Part shown: positions 10,800-25,400 of the stretch, piece by piece
Numbering within the stretch: the first letter of the stretch is position 1
Layout of the letters: each line of letters opens with the position of its first letter
Assembly: GCF_040412425.1 (NCBI RefSeq)
Contig: NC_089756.1
Location: 3,974,498-4,038,497, forward strand
Reading direction: 5' to 3'
DNA length: 64,000 bases
DNA from: Macrobrachium rosenbergii
Taxonomy: Eukaryota > Arthropoda > Malacostraca > Decapoda > Palaemonidae
Position numbers and translations under genes: made by a program
Notes under the pieces: generated by a model
Databases searched by the model: none
What the model saw: only the letters and a program-made list of their open reading frames with translations
What the model was told of the DNA's origin: nothing

Positions 10800-13284
10800 T
10801 TGCCATTTCTAAAAATTGTCTATTTTACAAAAGCTAGTATACACAAAGCCACTGTAGAGTGACCATTCAAATCATAAATTACATACTACAATACACAGTT
10901 TTATTATACATACCAGGTTTCATACTTTCATGGAACTGAATCGCTAGAGAATAACATATTTACAATATTGTACTTACAAGAAAATTGTGACAGCATAGAA
11001 TGCTTAGTTATTAATGAGAAATTATGGAGATGAATACGTTGATGCCTAATAAATTAATGGACATTAATACATTATCTTGAGAAGAGTATCGAGTCGACAA
11101 CAGCAGCAAAACTTGCTACGTCAATTGGCAAGAACACTTCAAAAAAAAAACCTGCTTTTTACATAAAAAAAGGCTTTTTACACAAGCAACTAATTACATG
11201 AATGGCATAGTTACTAATTCCAGAAAAATGTCTAAATCTTTGCCTAAAACTGAGAAAAGAAACATTAAACTTGTTAACCATCAGACTTTGGAAGGGGGAA
11301 GAATGTTAACAAATCAGAATCCTTTGCTCTGAGATCATAATGTCTGCACATTTTAGTAGTGGTTTGGAAGGCAATTCAAAGCATATGGTTATTTCTTGCA
11401 GTCAAGACCAATGTCTTTGCATGTCTAAGCTATGAGCATGATGATCTTGGAGCATATTCGGCTGATCAGATTAAAGAGCCACGCCAAACTTGTTACTGAA
11501 CTTTAGGACAACTACACAAAACAAGGAATACCTTTAAGGTGATGGATTGGAATCCATGCAAGGTCCTCCAATGAAAAGGCTCATGTTTTCAAGCATTACA
11601 AATACAACCTTCAAGCAAGACCTATTATAACAAAGCACACAGTCAAGGAATGATTCTCAACTATTTTGTTCCCCCTGGAGCAGTTTTTCAACTTAAGAAC
11701 AATTTTTGTGATAAATAATCTGCATTCTTGTTAATTTCAAAAAATTTAAATAACTTAGGGCCATATAAAAGTTTACTGAATGTTTACAAAATGAAAACAC
11801 AACTTGCATATACAGTAACATGTTTTATCACAAGGGTAGAGACTACAGTCTTAACATCAGTCGATTTCAAATCACACTGGTTTTAAAAATGCCCCTTTCT
11901 TGTGTATTATGTTAGAAAACTTACAATTTCCACTGTGTAACATAACAGTAGTCAACTCTGATTGATGAACGTAAGACCATCTTCTCCCCTCAACTGATCC
12001 AATATGAAATGCAAATAGTTCAAATGGTGTGTCATCATTTACAGAAGCCTGAGTTAGTTAACATGAGCAGAGTCCAAAAAGAAAACTGTTCATGCAAAAA
12101 GATTTTTTTCCACTGGAAGAATTGTCATTGGGCTTTCACAGCAAGCCTATATGGAAATTTTTGAAGTACGTAATGTAGCTTCAACCTCCCTGGTGTTAGC
12201 TTTTTTATATAAACTATTCAAAACATTTCAGTAACACCACAGGGTTAAAACTACAATGATTTTCTTTTCAAGATAAATAAATGAAAGGCCACAGACACTG
12301 AACCAACAAAGTGAACTCTTTGCACCGGTGTGACTTCCCCTCAAGGCCTTAAAAGCAACTTTATTTCAGGTTGCAACACTACCTAATCCTCACAGCACCT
12401 ACATTTATAATATATTGTGCCCTCATAACAATTCAACATGTTCTCACTAGGCATTTGATAAGGTTTACTTTGTTTCTTTGGACTAAATTCCGACACTTAA
12501 AAGTAAGGAAAATGACTAGCTGAAGCTTTTTTTAACAACCATTAAAAGATTTATAGAGAAGACCCAATGTCAATAAATTGTAAACAAGAAGTTCTTATAT
12601 ATAACATCATAATTGCAAATTTATACATAATTCATCACTCAAATACATTTTTTTTTTAAAGCACCAAACAGCCAGAATTCCATATCAGCTGCCTATATGT
12701 ACTGAAACTCCTAGATTAACCAACAAATTTTACAAATGTTTGCAATGTGATAGTAGCACCAACCAGCTCTATATATACCCCATATAACTTACCCTACGAA
12801 AACTTCATAAATTCTAAACTTCCTAACCACCTGAGGAAGGTAAGTACTTTGTGTTCTATGCATGCTGATCAGTTGGTCAAAAACAAACCATCAGCAGCAT
12901 TAACTGGTTGATTAAACTATCATATGTTATTAAGTATTAATGGTTACAGAATAATTACTCTCTTTCAGATACTCTTTCTTACAGTATCCCCACTCTGTAT
13001 AACCCACTATATCACAAAGACGGTAATAATAAATAAAACTTAGCCAGAATTGGCTAAACCAAAGCGGTACTTTTGTTTTGATTTGTGACCATACTGCCCC
13101 TGTGACATGATACTGAATGGTCCAAGGATTTAGTAAAATTGAAACTTAAGAAACAAAGAAAAATCTACACTTAATTTGAGCAGAGTCCTTTATATTATAT
13201 TTAACAAAAACTGTATTTAGGCAGCCCATGACTACCAGCCTGCGAGTGACCTGCTCATAGCCGCTCTCCAGGCCAAACGTATCC
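10800..13284 (-). other. gek: Probable 3' UTR of the MRCK gene
   Basis: This AT-rich stretch without coding potential follows the stop codon at 13285-13287. Candidate poly(A) signals on the minus strand (AATAAA, read as TTTATT on plus) are at 12360-12365 and 10900-10905. Which one is used cannot be decided from sequence, so the low end is uncertain. Confidence 0.45.
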
Positions 13285-13404
13285 CTATGAATCATAGGAG
13301 GAGGAGTGATGGTCAGGAGGTCGACCAGGAGAAGGTGGAGAGGATAAGTTACTGCTAGTATTTGATGCTATCGAATGCCGTGGCGATGTGTCACCACACT
13401 CCTC
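13285..13404 (-). CDS. gek: MRCK exon M: conserved tail and stop
   Basis: Encodes EECGDTSPRHSIASNTSSNL and then SSPPSPGRPPDHHSSSYDS, with TAG at 13285-13287. The block SPRHS-ASN-SSNLSSPPSP is the conserved C-terminus of MRCK alpha, which confirms both the gene and the terminal exon. The acceptor is TTACAG. Confidence 0.93.
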   Translation of the reverse strand, partial: EECGDTSPRHSIASNTSSNLSSPPSPGRPPDHHSSSYDS

Positions 13405-16400
13405 CTGTAAAAAGGCATAAATTAGAATGAACACTGATCAATTTTATTCTAGTAATAAAGATGGATTAATAAGACTGTCTGCATTACAGAATTTTAAAAA
13501 CACATACTAGTAGTAAAAACATTTCACTCATAACTACTATACGTCTTGTCGTTATTACTTGTTGTTTTCTAACTGAGCCTGGGGGAGTTCAAGAGAAAGT
13601 ACACAAGAGAGGAGAGTTGAGACAACTCATTTAACATGCAACCTGTAAAGGGATAGCTGATGTATAGAAATTTATAGCCATGACTGAGTCTCGCAATTAG
13701 TTAGTTGTACTTTTGAAGAACTGTATTCACTATAAACCTTTATAAATTACCCTATCATTTAGTTTCTCAGAGATATGAACCTTTAAAAAAAAAAAACACT
13801 AAATTTTGGATGGAAGTAATGTCGTACTAATACCGGTTAATGCTTCTGACCTGCAAATTCCTTAAAAACAATTTAGACATGCTTATTAAGTTTATATGCA
13901 AAATATTAACTTTTTCTGTAAATTTGATTGTTTTATTCATATTCACTGTTCGATTAATTAGGTATGTAAGCTTCTCTTAAAATGTTAGAAAAGTTCACAT
14001 ACATTACAATAGTACAAAACCTCCAATTCTTTCACTTACATACTTACTCTGTACATAAATTAATTTATCACAAATTATGATTACTACACTGGAATATGGA
14101 AAATTATGTGTACTTCTTCTAAAAATCTATGTAAGTAATGTGAAGAACATTTAATTTTGCCCAGTGAGAACTCAGTGGTCTGGTTGCAGTACTGCAAAAA
14201 TCATTACAGTGTACAGTATATACAAAGTTGTGTAATCAAACAAGCATCAGACCTGATAACAGAGCTTATGTATGGCTAAAGTATAATGAGTGTTGAAGGC
14301 CAGGGTTTTAATATAAATTGTAAAACAGATGATAACCTATAATAGGACAAGCGTAAAGGAAACAATAAAATGAAGCAAAAGCTGCAAAATTACAGTACTT
14401 GCAAAAACCTAGGCCTTAAACAATTGAGAAAAGAGCTCTACTGGCAGTCAGTTACATTGCTATGAAATGCAGTTACCAAACTCAATCATACTGCGTCATA
14501 GCCTCAATCCCAATTATAAAGTTAAGAACAGACCAAGTCAATTGTTATTATTTATATACTCTTGAGTATGAGCACAATTTCATTCTAGTGCTGCCAAATT
14601 ACAAGATTTTAACTTGTATTAAATAAATTAAATCAATACCAAACAGATGACACATTTAACCGATTTACACAATACTGAAACATATAGAAGAGTTTCGTGT
14701 TCCCTGACATATACCTAGTAAGAAAACTAGAAAACAGGTTTGATAAAACCAACCTCTTGGAGTTGATGAATTATCTGGTGACGAGGTTCCTCTGGAGAGC
14801 GTTGTTGTGGTTGGTGATGTTGCGAGGTGGAATTGGGAGGGAGAGGAGGCATTCCAGGTCTACGTATAGAACCAGGTAAGGGAGGTGGACCGCTGCCTAT
14901 AATAGAGAACGATAACAAATATTAAAATGTCATATACACTTACCAAGTAATTACATAGCTATTGGTTCCCTAACCTACGGCATCTAAAAAATTCAAAATT
15001 CGCGCGGTGGCGCTACTATCGTTGGTGTGTAGGTGACAAGGTCCCGCCCACCATCTGAAACTCGAGGAAACAACCCAGCGGAGAGCTCAATTCGTTTTAT
15101 GCTCTAATGTTCATGCAAGGGGAGGAGGGTGGGCTCTGATCATGTAATTACTTAGTAAGAATATATAAAACTTTATCATAAAAATGTCATTTTTTCATAC
15201 GTAACTTACCAAGTAATTAAATAGCTGACTCCACATTGTTAGCAGGTGGGAAAGAGCATGGACATATTCTACTCCAAAACAATAAGTAAGTAATGAATTT
15301 GAAATAGAAAGGTTGCTAACACTGAATAAATGTTTGTTGTTTCCTTACCTCATGAGAGAGCTGCTGCAGGTAGGTACTGCCTCTGGTCGGCCCTTCTCTC
15401 AACTTGTAGTGGACGTGGCAATATAGCCAAGGGTCACCCGTACATTAGTGGGAACTTTGCAACAGAGGAAGTACACCATATACTGACAAAGTTTTAAAAG
15501 ATGACCTTGCCCTGGGTGAAGACCAGAATACAAAATGACAACACTATCATCTACACCACAGAATAAAACCATAACCCAACCTTTATCAATAATAAAACGC
15601 GAACTGGTGGGTACTCCAGGTACAATGTACCCCCTGGCTTCCCATCAACTCAAAACCTTAAGTCAAGGCGAGTGGACAGCAAAGGAACAAAGAGATTCCC
15701 TATGCTTCCTCTCTTAAGTGCAACCTCTTCGTTGGGTGAGTCGGTAGAGCTGTGGACTAGCACTCGTTAGGCCCGAGTTCGAGTCTCCAGCTGGCTGATG
15801 AAGAGTTAGAGGAATTTATTTCTGGTGATAGAAATTCATTTCTTGCTATAATGTGGTTCAGATTCCACAATAAGCTGTAGGTCCCACAGCTAAGTAACCA
15901 ATTGGTTCTCAGCCACGTAAAATAAGTCTGATCCTTCAGGCCAGCCCTAGGAGAGCTGTTAATCAGCTCAGTGGTCTGGTAAAACTAAGGTATACTTAAC
16001 TTTCTCCTAAAGTGCTACAATTTTCAAACGCGGTTTCCATGTCCTTGAGGTAGTGTGAGGCGAATATGGACTTGCATCTCCAGAACGTCGACTGTAGGAG
16101 TGTGGAAAGAGACAAGTGTTTAAAAGCGAGGGAAGTTGTGACTGCCCTAATTTTGTGAGCCTTAACCTTAAGTAATGGAAAGGCTTCTTCCTGGATCTGA
16201 GAGTGGGCTTCTAAAATAACTCTCAGAAAAAAAGGGATGGCATTTTTGGAGAGCAGGCAAACTGGGTTTCTTACAGAGTGCCAGAGGTTGTTCGAAGGCC
16301 TCTAATCTTTTCTACCCTCTGAAGATAGTACCTGAAGCAGAGGAGTCTTTCTTCCTCAGGTCCTAAGATATCCATAAGGTTCTTGATGACGAAGGATCTA

Positions 16401-19400
16401 GGCCAGGGTTTAGAAGGGTCCTCGTTCTTTGTGAGGAAACCAAGAGAGAGCAAGCAGACTGCGTCCTCTTGTGTAAAACCTATTCTCTTGTCTATTGCCT
16501 GCAACTCGCTAATAAGTTTGGCAGTAGCGAGAGCCACTAAAAAGAGTCTTTTTCGTGAGATTCCTGAGGGAAACATAACGAAGAGGTTTGAATTGGGGAC
16601 CTGAAAGCCAATTCAATACAACGTCTAAGTCCCAAGAGACGCTGGAAGAACTTTCTTTCTTGGACGTATCAAAGGATTTGATCAAGTCGGTGATATCTTG
16701 ATTAGAAGACATATCCATTCCTCTGTGTTTAAAAACTGAGCGGAGCATCGACCTATGCCCTTTGGTGGTAGAGGTTGATAGCTTCCTGATGGGCTTTAGG
16801 AATATCAAAAAGTCGGCTATTTGGCTTATAGATGTCTCAGAAGAAGAGACGTTGTGGCGGCTGCACCACCTTCTGAAGACTGCCCATTTGATTGGTAGAG
16901 CTTTGTAGAAGAAGCTCGTCTGCATCTCGCAATTGCCTCTGCAGCCTGTCTCGAAAACCCTTTTGCTCTGAAAAGGCACTTGACAGTCTGAAGCCTGTCA
17001 GGGCCAAAGCAGATAACCCTTGGTGGAATCTGAGAAAGTGGGGTTGTCTGAGCAGAGACCGTTTTGTGGAAAGCGTCTTGGGTAGTCTACCAGGAGTCGA
17101 ATCAAGTCTGGAGACCATTCCTTGTTCGGCCAAAATGGAGCTACTAGGGTCATGGAGGTGTTCTGATGAGTCAACAACTTGACTGCTTCCCTGATCATTC
17201 CGAAGGTAGGGGAGGCGTACACATCTAAGTCTGTCCAGTCCAAAAGCATGGCGCCTGTGCTCCATACTGAGGATCCAGGACCGGAGAGCAAAACAGGGGA
17301 AGACGGTGGCTTCTCGACATTGCAAAAAGATCCACTGTGGGTTTGCCCCACATGCTGTTGCAGACTATCGGGTCTAATGTCCATTCGATTTGAAGGACCT
17401 GTTTGAGGCGGCTTAATTCATCCACAATCGCATTCATTCTCCCTTGAATGAACCGGGTGACAAGAGAGACTTGGTTCTCCTCCGCCCACAGAAGGAGATC
17501 CCTCGCTGTCTCGTACAGACAGGAGGAATGAGTGCCCGTTTGCAAATGTAAGCAAGAGCCGTGGTGTTGTCCGCATGTACTACAATCTTCTTGGCTTGGA
17601 CCAGATCCGAGAAGGACTGAAGGCCCAAGTGAATTGCTCCCAGTTCCTTTACGTTGATATGATAATTCTGTTGTACTGTAGTCCATGTTCCGGAGACTTC
17701 CCGGCCGTCCAGAAGGGCACCCCAGCCTAGGTCGGAGGCATCTGAATTAAACAGGTCTGGGTGCACTGGGAGAAGAGATTTCCCTGCCTGAAGTCCTCCA
17801 CATGACCAACACCAGAGATCCTCTTTGATTTCCGACGTCATCGGGAAGATGAAAGTCTGGTTGGGTCTTTCTGCACCAGTTTGCTTTGAGGAAAAACTGA
17901 AGGGGTCCCATGTGCAGTCTGCCTACTTTTACAAACTGCTCTACTGAAACGAGGGTCACCAGAAGACTCATCCACTGCACTGCCGAGCAGGAAGGAAGAG
18001 CAAGGAACTGACTGACAGTCTGAAGGCAGTTCTTGACTCTTTTGGGTGACAGAAAAGCCCGAAAAGTCTGAGAGTTCAGTAAGCCATCGTAAGCCGAAGC
18101 ATAGGGCCCGGAACTGTAGTATCCTGTCCTGAAAAACGAAGTGTAGAAATTTTCGTGAGTCTGGATGAACAGGGACATGAAAATACGCATCCTGCATATC
18201 CAGGGTGGCCATCCAGTCCCCCTGTTGTACTGAGGACATGACTAAGCAAACGGTCTCCACATGAAACTTCGTCTTTAGTACGAACACATTCAAGGCACTG
18301 ACATCCAGAATGGGCCTCCAGCCCCACGAGGCCTTTGGAACCACAAAAAGGCGATTGTAGAAACCCTCTGAGTGGGGATCTAGCACTTCTTCCACTGCTC
18401 CTTTGGAAAGAAGGGATTCAACTTCTTGAGAGAGGGCCAAAAACTTTGTGGAACCTTTGGAATACGCTGTCAACGTGATTGGAGATGTAACTAAAGGAGT
18501 CGTCTTTACAAAAGGAATGGAGTAGCCCTCCTTGAGAACCATGATCACCCAGGGATCTGCTCCTCTAATCTCCCATTCTTTCCAATAAAGTAGCCCCTCT
18601 GATCTCCCATTCTTTCCAATAAAGTAGAAGTCTGGCTCCTGCCTGGGCACGGAGGACTAACTTCTCACTTCTTGAGGTTGGATTTTAAGGAAGACCTCTT
18701 AATGGACTTTGTAGGAGGTCACAAGTTTGATCTAGATCAAGGCTACGTCTTAGCTTTCCCTCCATGAAAGGGCTAGGACTGAAGAGGGGAGAACGATCTT
18801 GATGTGGAAGGCACAGGCTCCTTCGGATATCTAGTGGACTGTGCCAACAAGTCAGTGGTAGACTTACTCTGCAAGTCCGAAAGAATCTCCTTCACTGTGC
18901 TTTGAGGAAAGAGGTGAGACCTGTTTAAAGGAGCGAAAAGTAGAGCTGACTTCTGAGTCGGCGAGACTCCTTTCAAGGTGAACAAACACCAGAGCTCCCT
19001 CTTCTTAAGGATGCCCATAGAAAATAGGGAGGCGAGTTCTAAAGAGCCATCTCTAATTGCTCTGTCTGAGCATGAAAGAACTAGCCAATCGGAGGCAAAA
19101 TCTTCAGCCAGGGCAGGACGGTCTTCAATCTTCCTCGCTAGCGCCCTGATGGCCCAATCGAGGAAACTACATATCTCAAACACCTTAAAAATATTCTTGA
19201 TAAGGTGATCCAGTTCAGCTGAGGAAAACATTATCTTGGCCGACGAAAAGGCCGTTCTACGAGAAGAATCCACCAGACCAGAGAAGTCCCTTTGGGAGGA
19301 TGCAGAAACTCCCAAGAAAGGAGCTTCCCTGGTGGCATAGTAAGAGTACCTCATCTTCAACAATTTGCTGGGCAGAAAAACAAGTGTCGCTTTGCCCTGT

Positions 19401-22400
19401 TCTCTCTTAGCGGCCAGCCAGACATGAACTTCTTTAAGAACCTTCTTTGAGGAGGAGGAAAGAACTAGCTTGGGTAACCTGGTACCTTCCAACGAATGCT
19501 TTTTCATGAGGAAGGTAGAAGCTGGAGAAGTAGGTGAAACAGGCATCAAGAAATCAGGGAAATTATCCAGGAGGAAATGCAGAAGAGATGAGTAAGCAGA
19601 AGAGGGAACCATATCCTGAACAATCTCTTCCTCCTCTGAAGAGATAGGAGACAATAATTTCTTCAAAAAACCTAAAGGTCAGTCAACTGGCGCTTGAGTG
19701 GGGCTAAAGAATCTTCCTGGGCCGACGAGGAAGACGGAATAACAGAAGAAGGTGCATGGGCTCCAGAAGCAGAAGCTGGGAGTTCGGCTGTTGGCGTTGG
19801 AAGTTCGGGAGTTGGCGCCGGGCGCTCATCAGAGGTATTCTGGCACGAGATGGCGGGCACTGGGCGCTCATCAGTGGTATTCTGGCGCGAGACAGAGGGC
19901 GCCAGGAGCTTATCAGCGGAAGTCTGGCGCGAGTCGCTGGGCGCTCGGAAGAAGTCAGGCACTTGGAACACTTATAGCGCTCATGACTGCTCTGAAGAAA
20001 TGACGACGATGAGCAGGAGAATCAGGCTGGACTTGAAAACTGCAGGACGGTTGTGGGCTAGTCTCTCTGTACCTCTTGACAGCCAGGGGAGAAGAGTTGC
20101 CAATATCCGCAAGTCTCTTGAGCGGACATGAAGAAATAGAGTAGCGATATGGGAGCTTCTTGCGTGGACTGAAAGATTCCAAATCAGAAGAAAGTTGATG
20201 CACAGGAATGCCTTTCTAATGGTGTTTAGTCGAAGCCTGGGAGAGCATGACAGGCTCGACAGAGTGGGGAACTGCCTGTGGGCAAACCCCGCCAGCCTCC
20301 CTTGGACCTCCGGTATGTCTTCTCCCCGGTGCGGGGGAGCAGGACAGTGACCTTTGTCTAGGAGAACTGGTGGGACAGACAGTCACCTCCTCAATATTCA
20401 CAGCACTCTCACTTCTCACTGCACTGTCAATACTTATATTTTTTTCCATTAGAGATTTAATAGCTGATCCCATTTCCCTAATAGTACTAGATAATACACT
20501 AAATTTCTGATCGAACCTAGATTCGAGGCTGGCAAGGGCACTAAGAGTGGAATTATGGAAACCTGGAACAGAGTGGTAGTTCTGTCATCCCCTAAATTTT
20601 CCCAAGGGATGGAATCTGCAGTGGCTCTACTTTCAGCCCTAATGGCTTCTTTCCTCTTCTTATCTCTTTCTAATTTCTCTACATGAGATTTCAAGGTTTT
20701 CCATTTCTTATCCTCCCAATCCTGACACTATGCAAGCATTATCCTAACTACATTCTTGCCCCGTACATTTAGTGCATTTTGTATGGAATCGCATGAAAGC
20801 TTAGTTAGCCTAGTTCTACAACCCTCAGAACAAAAGCAAATACTAGATGAACTGGAATCCTACATCGTTAACCAAAAAACCTAAGGTTAACTCGAACAAC
20901 AATTCAACAAAGGTAGCAAGCCACAAAGCAACAAATTCTGAATACTTCACATTCATGCAAAGAAAAAGCCAAAAAGCGAAGCAGCTGCGTGAAAACTTCC
21001 AATGTTAACCGGAAGCCGGCAGAAAACGAATTGAGCTCTCCGCAGGGTTGTTTCCTCGAGTCCTGGACGGTGGGTGCGACCTTGTCGCCTACACACTGAC
21101 GATAGTAGCGGCACCACGCAAATTTTGAATTTTAAGCTGCCATATTTAGGGAGCCAATAGTTTATGTAATTACAGGCAGTTCCCGGTTATCGGCGGCCTC
21201 GGTTACTGGCGATCCGGTTTTACGGCGCTTGTCTAGCGACGACGACAACCAGATTTTCGTCACTGATAAAACGGTTATCGGCACTGATTGCCTCTTATTG
21301 GCGCCGCTGATCACCGGTTATCGGCGGTGCTAACCAGGGATCAGTGCTATTATCGCCGATTTTCGGTTAGTGGCGATTTTCGGTTGTCGCCACGCCCGTC
21401 AGAACGGAACTCACCGATAACCGGGGACTGCCTGTACAGTGAACCCCCATATTCACAAGGGATGCCCCCCAAATAGGTCAAATCCGCGAATGCTTACAAC
21501 ACCCCTCTAAAATCGCTTATACCTGTCTACCATGAAGGGTCAAACTCCAAAGTATGAGTAAAAATACCAGCCTACATCAAATATACATTAAACTATTACC
21601 TTATTACTGTATTAATCATTGAAATGATACTATTAATATAATTTCCAAGCCATCTTAAACATTTTATCATTACATTTATACGTACGTACTGTATGGCTTA
21701 CAACTGTAGGTGAAAATAATCCAGTCCCCCCTACGTATTCAGCCACACATTTTCTTTCATACAGTTATAAGCCGTTCCTTTTTCTTTTCGGGGAGAACAT
21801 CGGTATTTACGTATACGTAATTCACAAAAAGAGAGAGACAAAAAAATTTTTAAAATTTCATACTGCTGTACTTACATATTAAGATTACTACATACGTAAA
21901 TCACACGGCTACTCACCAGCAATGAATGTTGATTAAAGATGATGATGATGAATTAGCTGTGCAGTGCGATGAATAATGATGAAGATATGACTGCACAGCA
22001 AAGCAAGAGTAGTTACAACTCATCTGAGGGTGCCTCTTCACCTTCAGGAGACACTTCTTCAGTTGATTTGGGAGGCACGACTTCAGGTGGTTGGGGAGGC
22101 ATTTCTTCAGGCGATTCGAGAGGCACTAGTACTTCAGGCGACTGGGGAGGCACTTCTTCAGGTGATTCGAGAGGCACTACTTCGGGTGATTTGGGAGGCT
22201 TTGGAGGGGCCTTCTTCGTCCGTTTGATGAACATGGTGATAGGCAGCTGCTGTTGCTGCTTTTTCATGGTGGTGAGGGTTTGATTATAGGGCTCCCATGC
22301 TGAATCAAGCATGTTTGAAAACTTTAAGGAGCGTTCCATAAAAGGATCCCATATTAAAACATACTCCTGCATATCCTGAATCATCGTGGGACAGACGTTC

Positions 22401-25400
22401 CAGAGTCAGGCCGCTCTCCTCTTCCTCCTGCTCCTCCCCTGAACCTGGCGTATCGTCTTCCTCACTGGCAGACTTCGTCAGCTCTTCCAAATCCTGGTCC
22501 GTCAGGGGGTCAGAGTGAGCATCAATAAGGGTGCCAATTTCATCCTCGGTGATGTCCTCGAAGCCTTCCCCACCTAGAATCCTCGCCAACTGGACAGCCT
22601 TATTAATAGCCGAACGTTGAATTTCTTCAGGAGAGAAGCCCCTGTAATCATGAACACACTCCGGCCACAACTTGTTCTGGCATGCATTCAGGGTCTCCTT
22701 CTTCATGTCATTCAGTGATCGGCTGATGATGCTCAGACATGTGGCAATCGTGAATTTACACCAATATTCTTTTAGCGTAAATTCACTGTCACTGTCCATT
22801 GCAGTTACAAGGTGCTGGAGGCAGTTCCTGGTATAGAGTGCCTTGAAGGCACGGATCACGCCCTGGTCCATAGGCTGGAGGAGAGAGGTGGTGTTGAGAG
22901 GGAGGAACTCAAACTGAACTCCCTTAAGAAAGGTCGAGAGGGTGGCCACCTACATTATCCATAATCAGCAACACCTTGAACTCCATGGCCAAGTCGTTCA
23001 GGTATTGCCTAACTTGAGGGATGAAGCTCTGATGGAACCAGTACTCTGTGAGGACTTTGGTGATCCAGGCCTTAGGGTTATGCATCCAGAACACAGGAAG
23101 CAATGCCTTGTTCTTATTCTTGAGGGGCCCTGGGGTTTGCAGCCTTGTAAATGAGGCCTGGTTTAAGCATGAAACCAGCTGCATTCCCACACATGATGAG
23201 GGTAACCCTATCCTTCTGGGTCTTGAATCCGGAGGCTTTAGCTTCTTCCTTCATAAGGTAAGTCTGGGAAGACATCTTTTTCCAGAACAGGCCAGTCTCA
23301 TCCATATCAAACACCTGTGCTGGATGGTAGCCCTTCTCCTCGATGATCTTCTTGAAGGCCTCCGGATATTTCGCGGCTGCTTCAGTGTCTGCAGATGCAG
23401 ATTCCCCATGCAGAGTAACAGACTTTAGGTGGAACCGCTTTTGAAATCGGTGGAACCACCCCTTGCTGGCCTGGAAACCTTTAGGCGCTGATGATGGTCC
23501 TGCTTGGGGTTCTTCCCCCTCTTCTTCTTCTGCTGGTTCATCAAAGCCTAGAAAATTCCCCTTCTTCAGCGCCTTCCTCTGCCTGTACTACGTCGTCGCC
23601 TTCCTTAGCGGTTGATAACTGCTGGTGGAGTTGTCGTGCTTTCTCGCGAATGATGTTGGAGTTGAGGGGCACGTTTTTCTTCCGGCAGTCCTTTATCCAG
23701 ATTGCCAGAGCAGATTCCGTTTTCACGATTGTTTTATCCCGCACTGTTGCAACTGTCTTTGCACTACCAAAGTAACTCATACTCACAGACTTGCGTATCT
23801 CTGCCTCTTCTTGATATATCTCACTGTGCTCTCATTAACACTGAAATGGCGGCCAACCGCGACAAAACTTTTGCCCTCCTATAACATGTCAAGAAGTTTC
23901 ACCTTCTCCTCGAGTTTTGTAAGACTTCTTTCTTTTAGACTCTTTGCCAGAAGGCTTTGAAGGAGCAGGGCGTTTTTTAGGAGGCATTTTAGGGCCGAAT
24001 ACCGCTGATGCACAAAGATAAAAAATCGAAACGGACAGACGCACGGTTTCACACGGTAAGATGCTGCGAACTATACGCACAATCTGAAGATGATGCCGTG
24101 GAGCGTCCTCCCAGAATTCCGTGTTCACGAGTTGGTTGTGAATGTTCAGCCAATCAGCGCCAAGTGAACAGCCAATCAGCGCCAAGGAAAATGAATGGTG
24201 CTTCTGGATTGGCTGCTTTGCAGATGACAGCCAATAGTGTGTCAAGTATCACTGATCCTGGGTACACAGCGTCCAGCATCGCTCTTTCTTTGTATTTGCA
24301 GAGAGGTGGCTTGGGTGAAGCACTTTTAAGAAAAACAAATATATATTATTGAAATTTTGCTGTGTTTACGTTAATATATTACAGTACTGTAATATTTGAA
24401 AATTAGTAAATCATTTTTAACTTACAAAATGTACTTACAGCAGTCATTACAGTAATATATACTTTACATACGTGAAAATGCTACGTACCGCAGATGTAAA
24501 CATACGTACCCTGCAGTATTCCTGTTGTCTTATGTATTTTAGATATGCTCTACGTACTACCCGTAGTACTGTATCATCGTAAAACACTTTTTGTATGTAA
24601 TATTTAAAAAACACTTTTTGTATGTAACATTTAAAAATCATCTTACAACAAAACATTTTATAAAATGTACATACTGTATGCCCAGAAGATCCGTGTTAGT
24701 ATATGTACGCGCGACCAGTAGTACCATGCGTATACCGTAGCGGGAAATTATCGGCAAATGACCCAATACAGTATAACCCGTTTTATTGCTATCTCACGTT
24801 TGTGTGTTTTGCATGTACAGTACTATGGCCTAAAAATATTTTTTTAAATCGTGCATTAAGATGTCCTCTGAATGCTCTGCTTCTTCTAAGGCCTCTGGCC
24901 AATAGCCTACAATTACTGTAATGACTGATGAGAAGAAAGTACTGTAGACATGATTGTTTTGTTAAGAGAGGGCAAAAGTCACGGAGAAGTAGCAGCCCAT
25001 TACAGCATGACATTAATTGCGGTCGCCCCCATTGAGCATGAACAAGGTAAAATACTCATGCAGCCCTACTGTACCACCTTCGTTGCCAAGTTCAAATACC
25101 TTAACATGACAGCGCCTCCCGTCATTCATCGTACTGCACAACTAATTCATTATCATCATCATCTACAGCATACTGAAATCAACATTCACCACCAGTTACT
25201 ACCCGTATGATTTAACTTTACAGTACTGTATTATTTATTATTATTAAGGTACCCATAGTATTACATAATATTATTATTTAATTTTTATTACTATTATATG
25301 TACAGTACTGTAGTACATGATTATTTAATGTTATTATACAATAAATATGAAAATACGAAAGACAAAAAAAATCTGCATCCGCAAATATTTTATAGATATG

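Noticed and set aside
15735..15795. Possible tRNA gene (A- and B-box-like motifs)
   Set aside because: The motifs belong to a SINE head: there is no paired acceptor stem, a non-tRNA body follows, and target duplications flank the whole unit.
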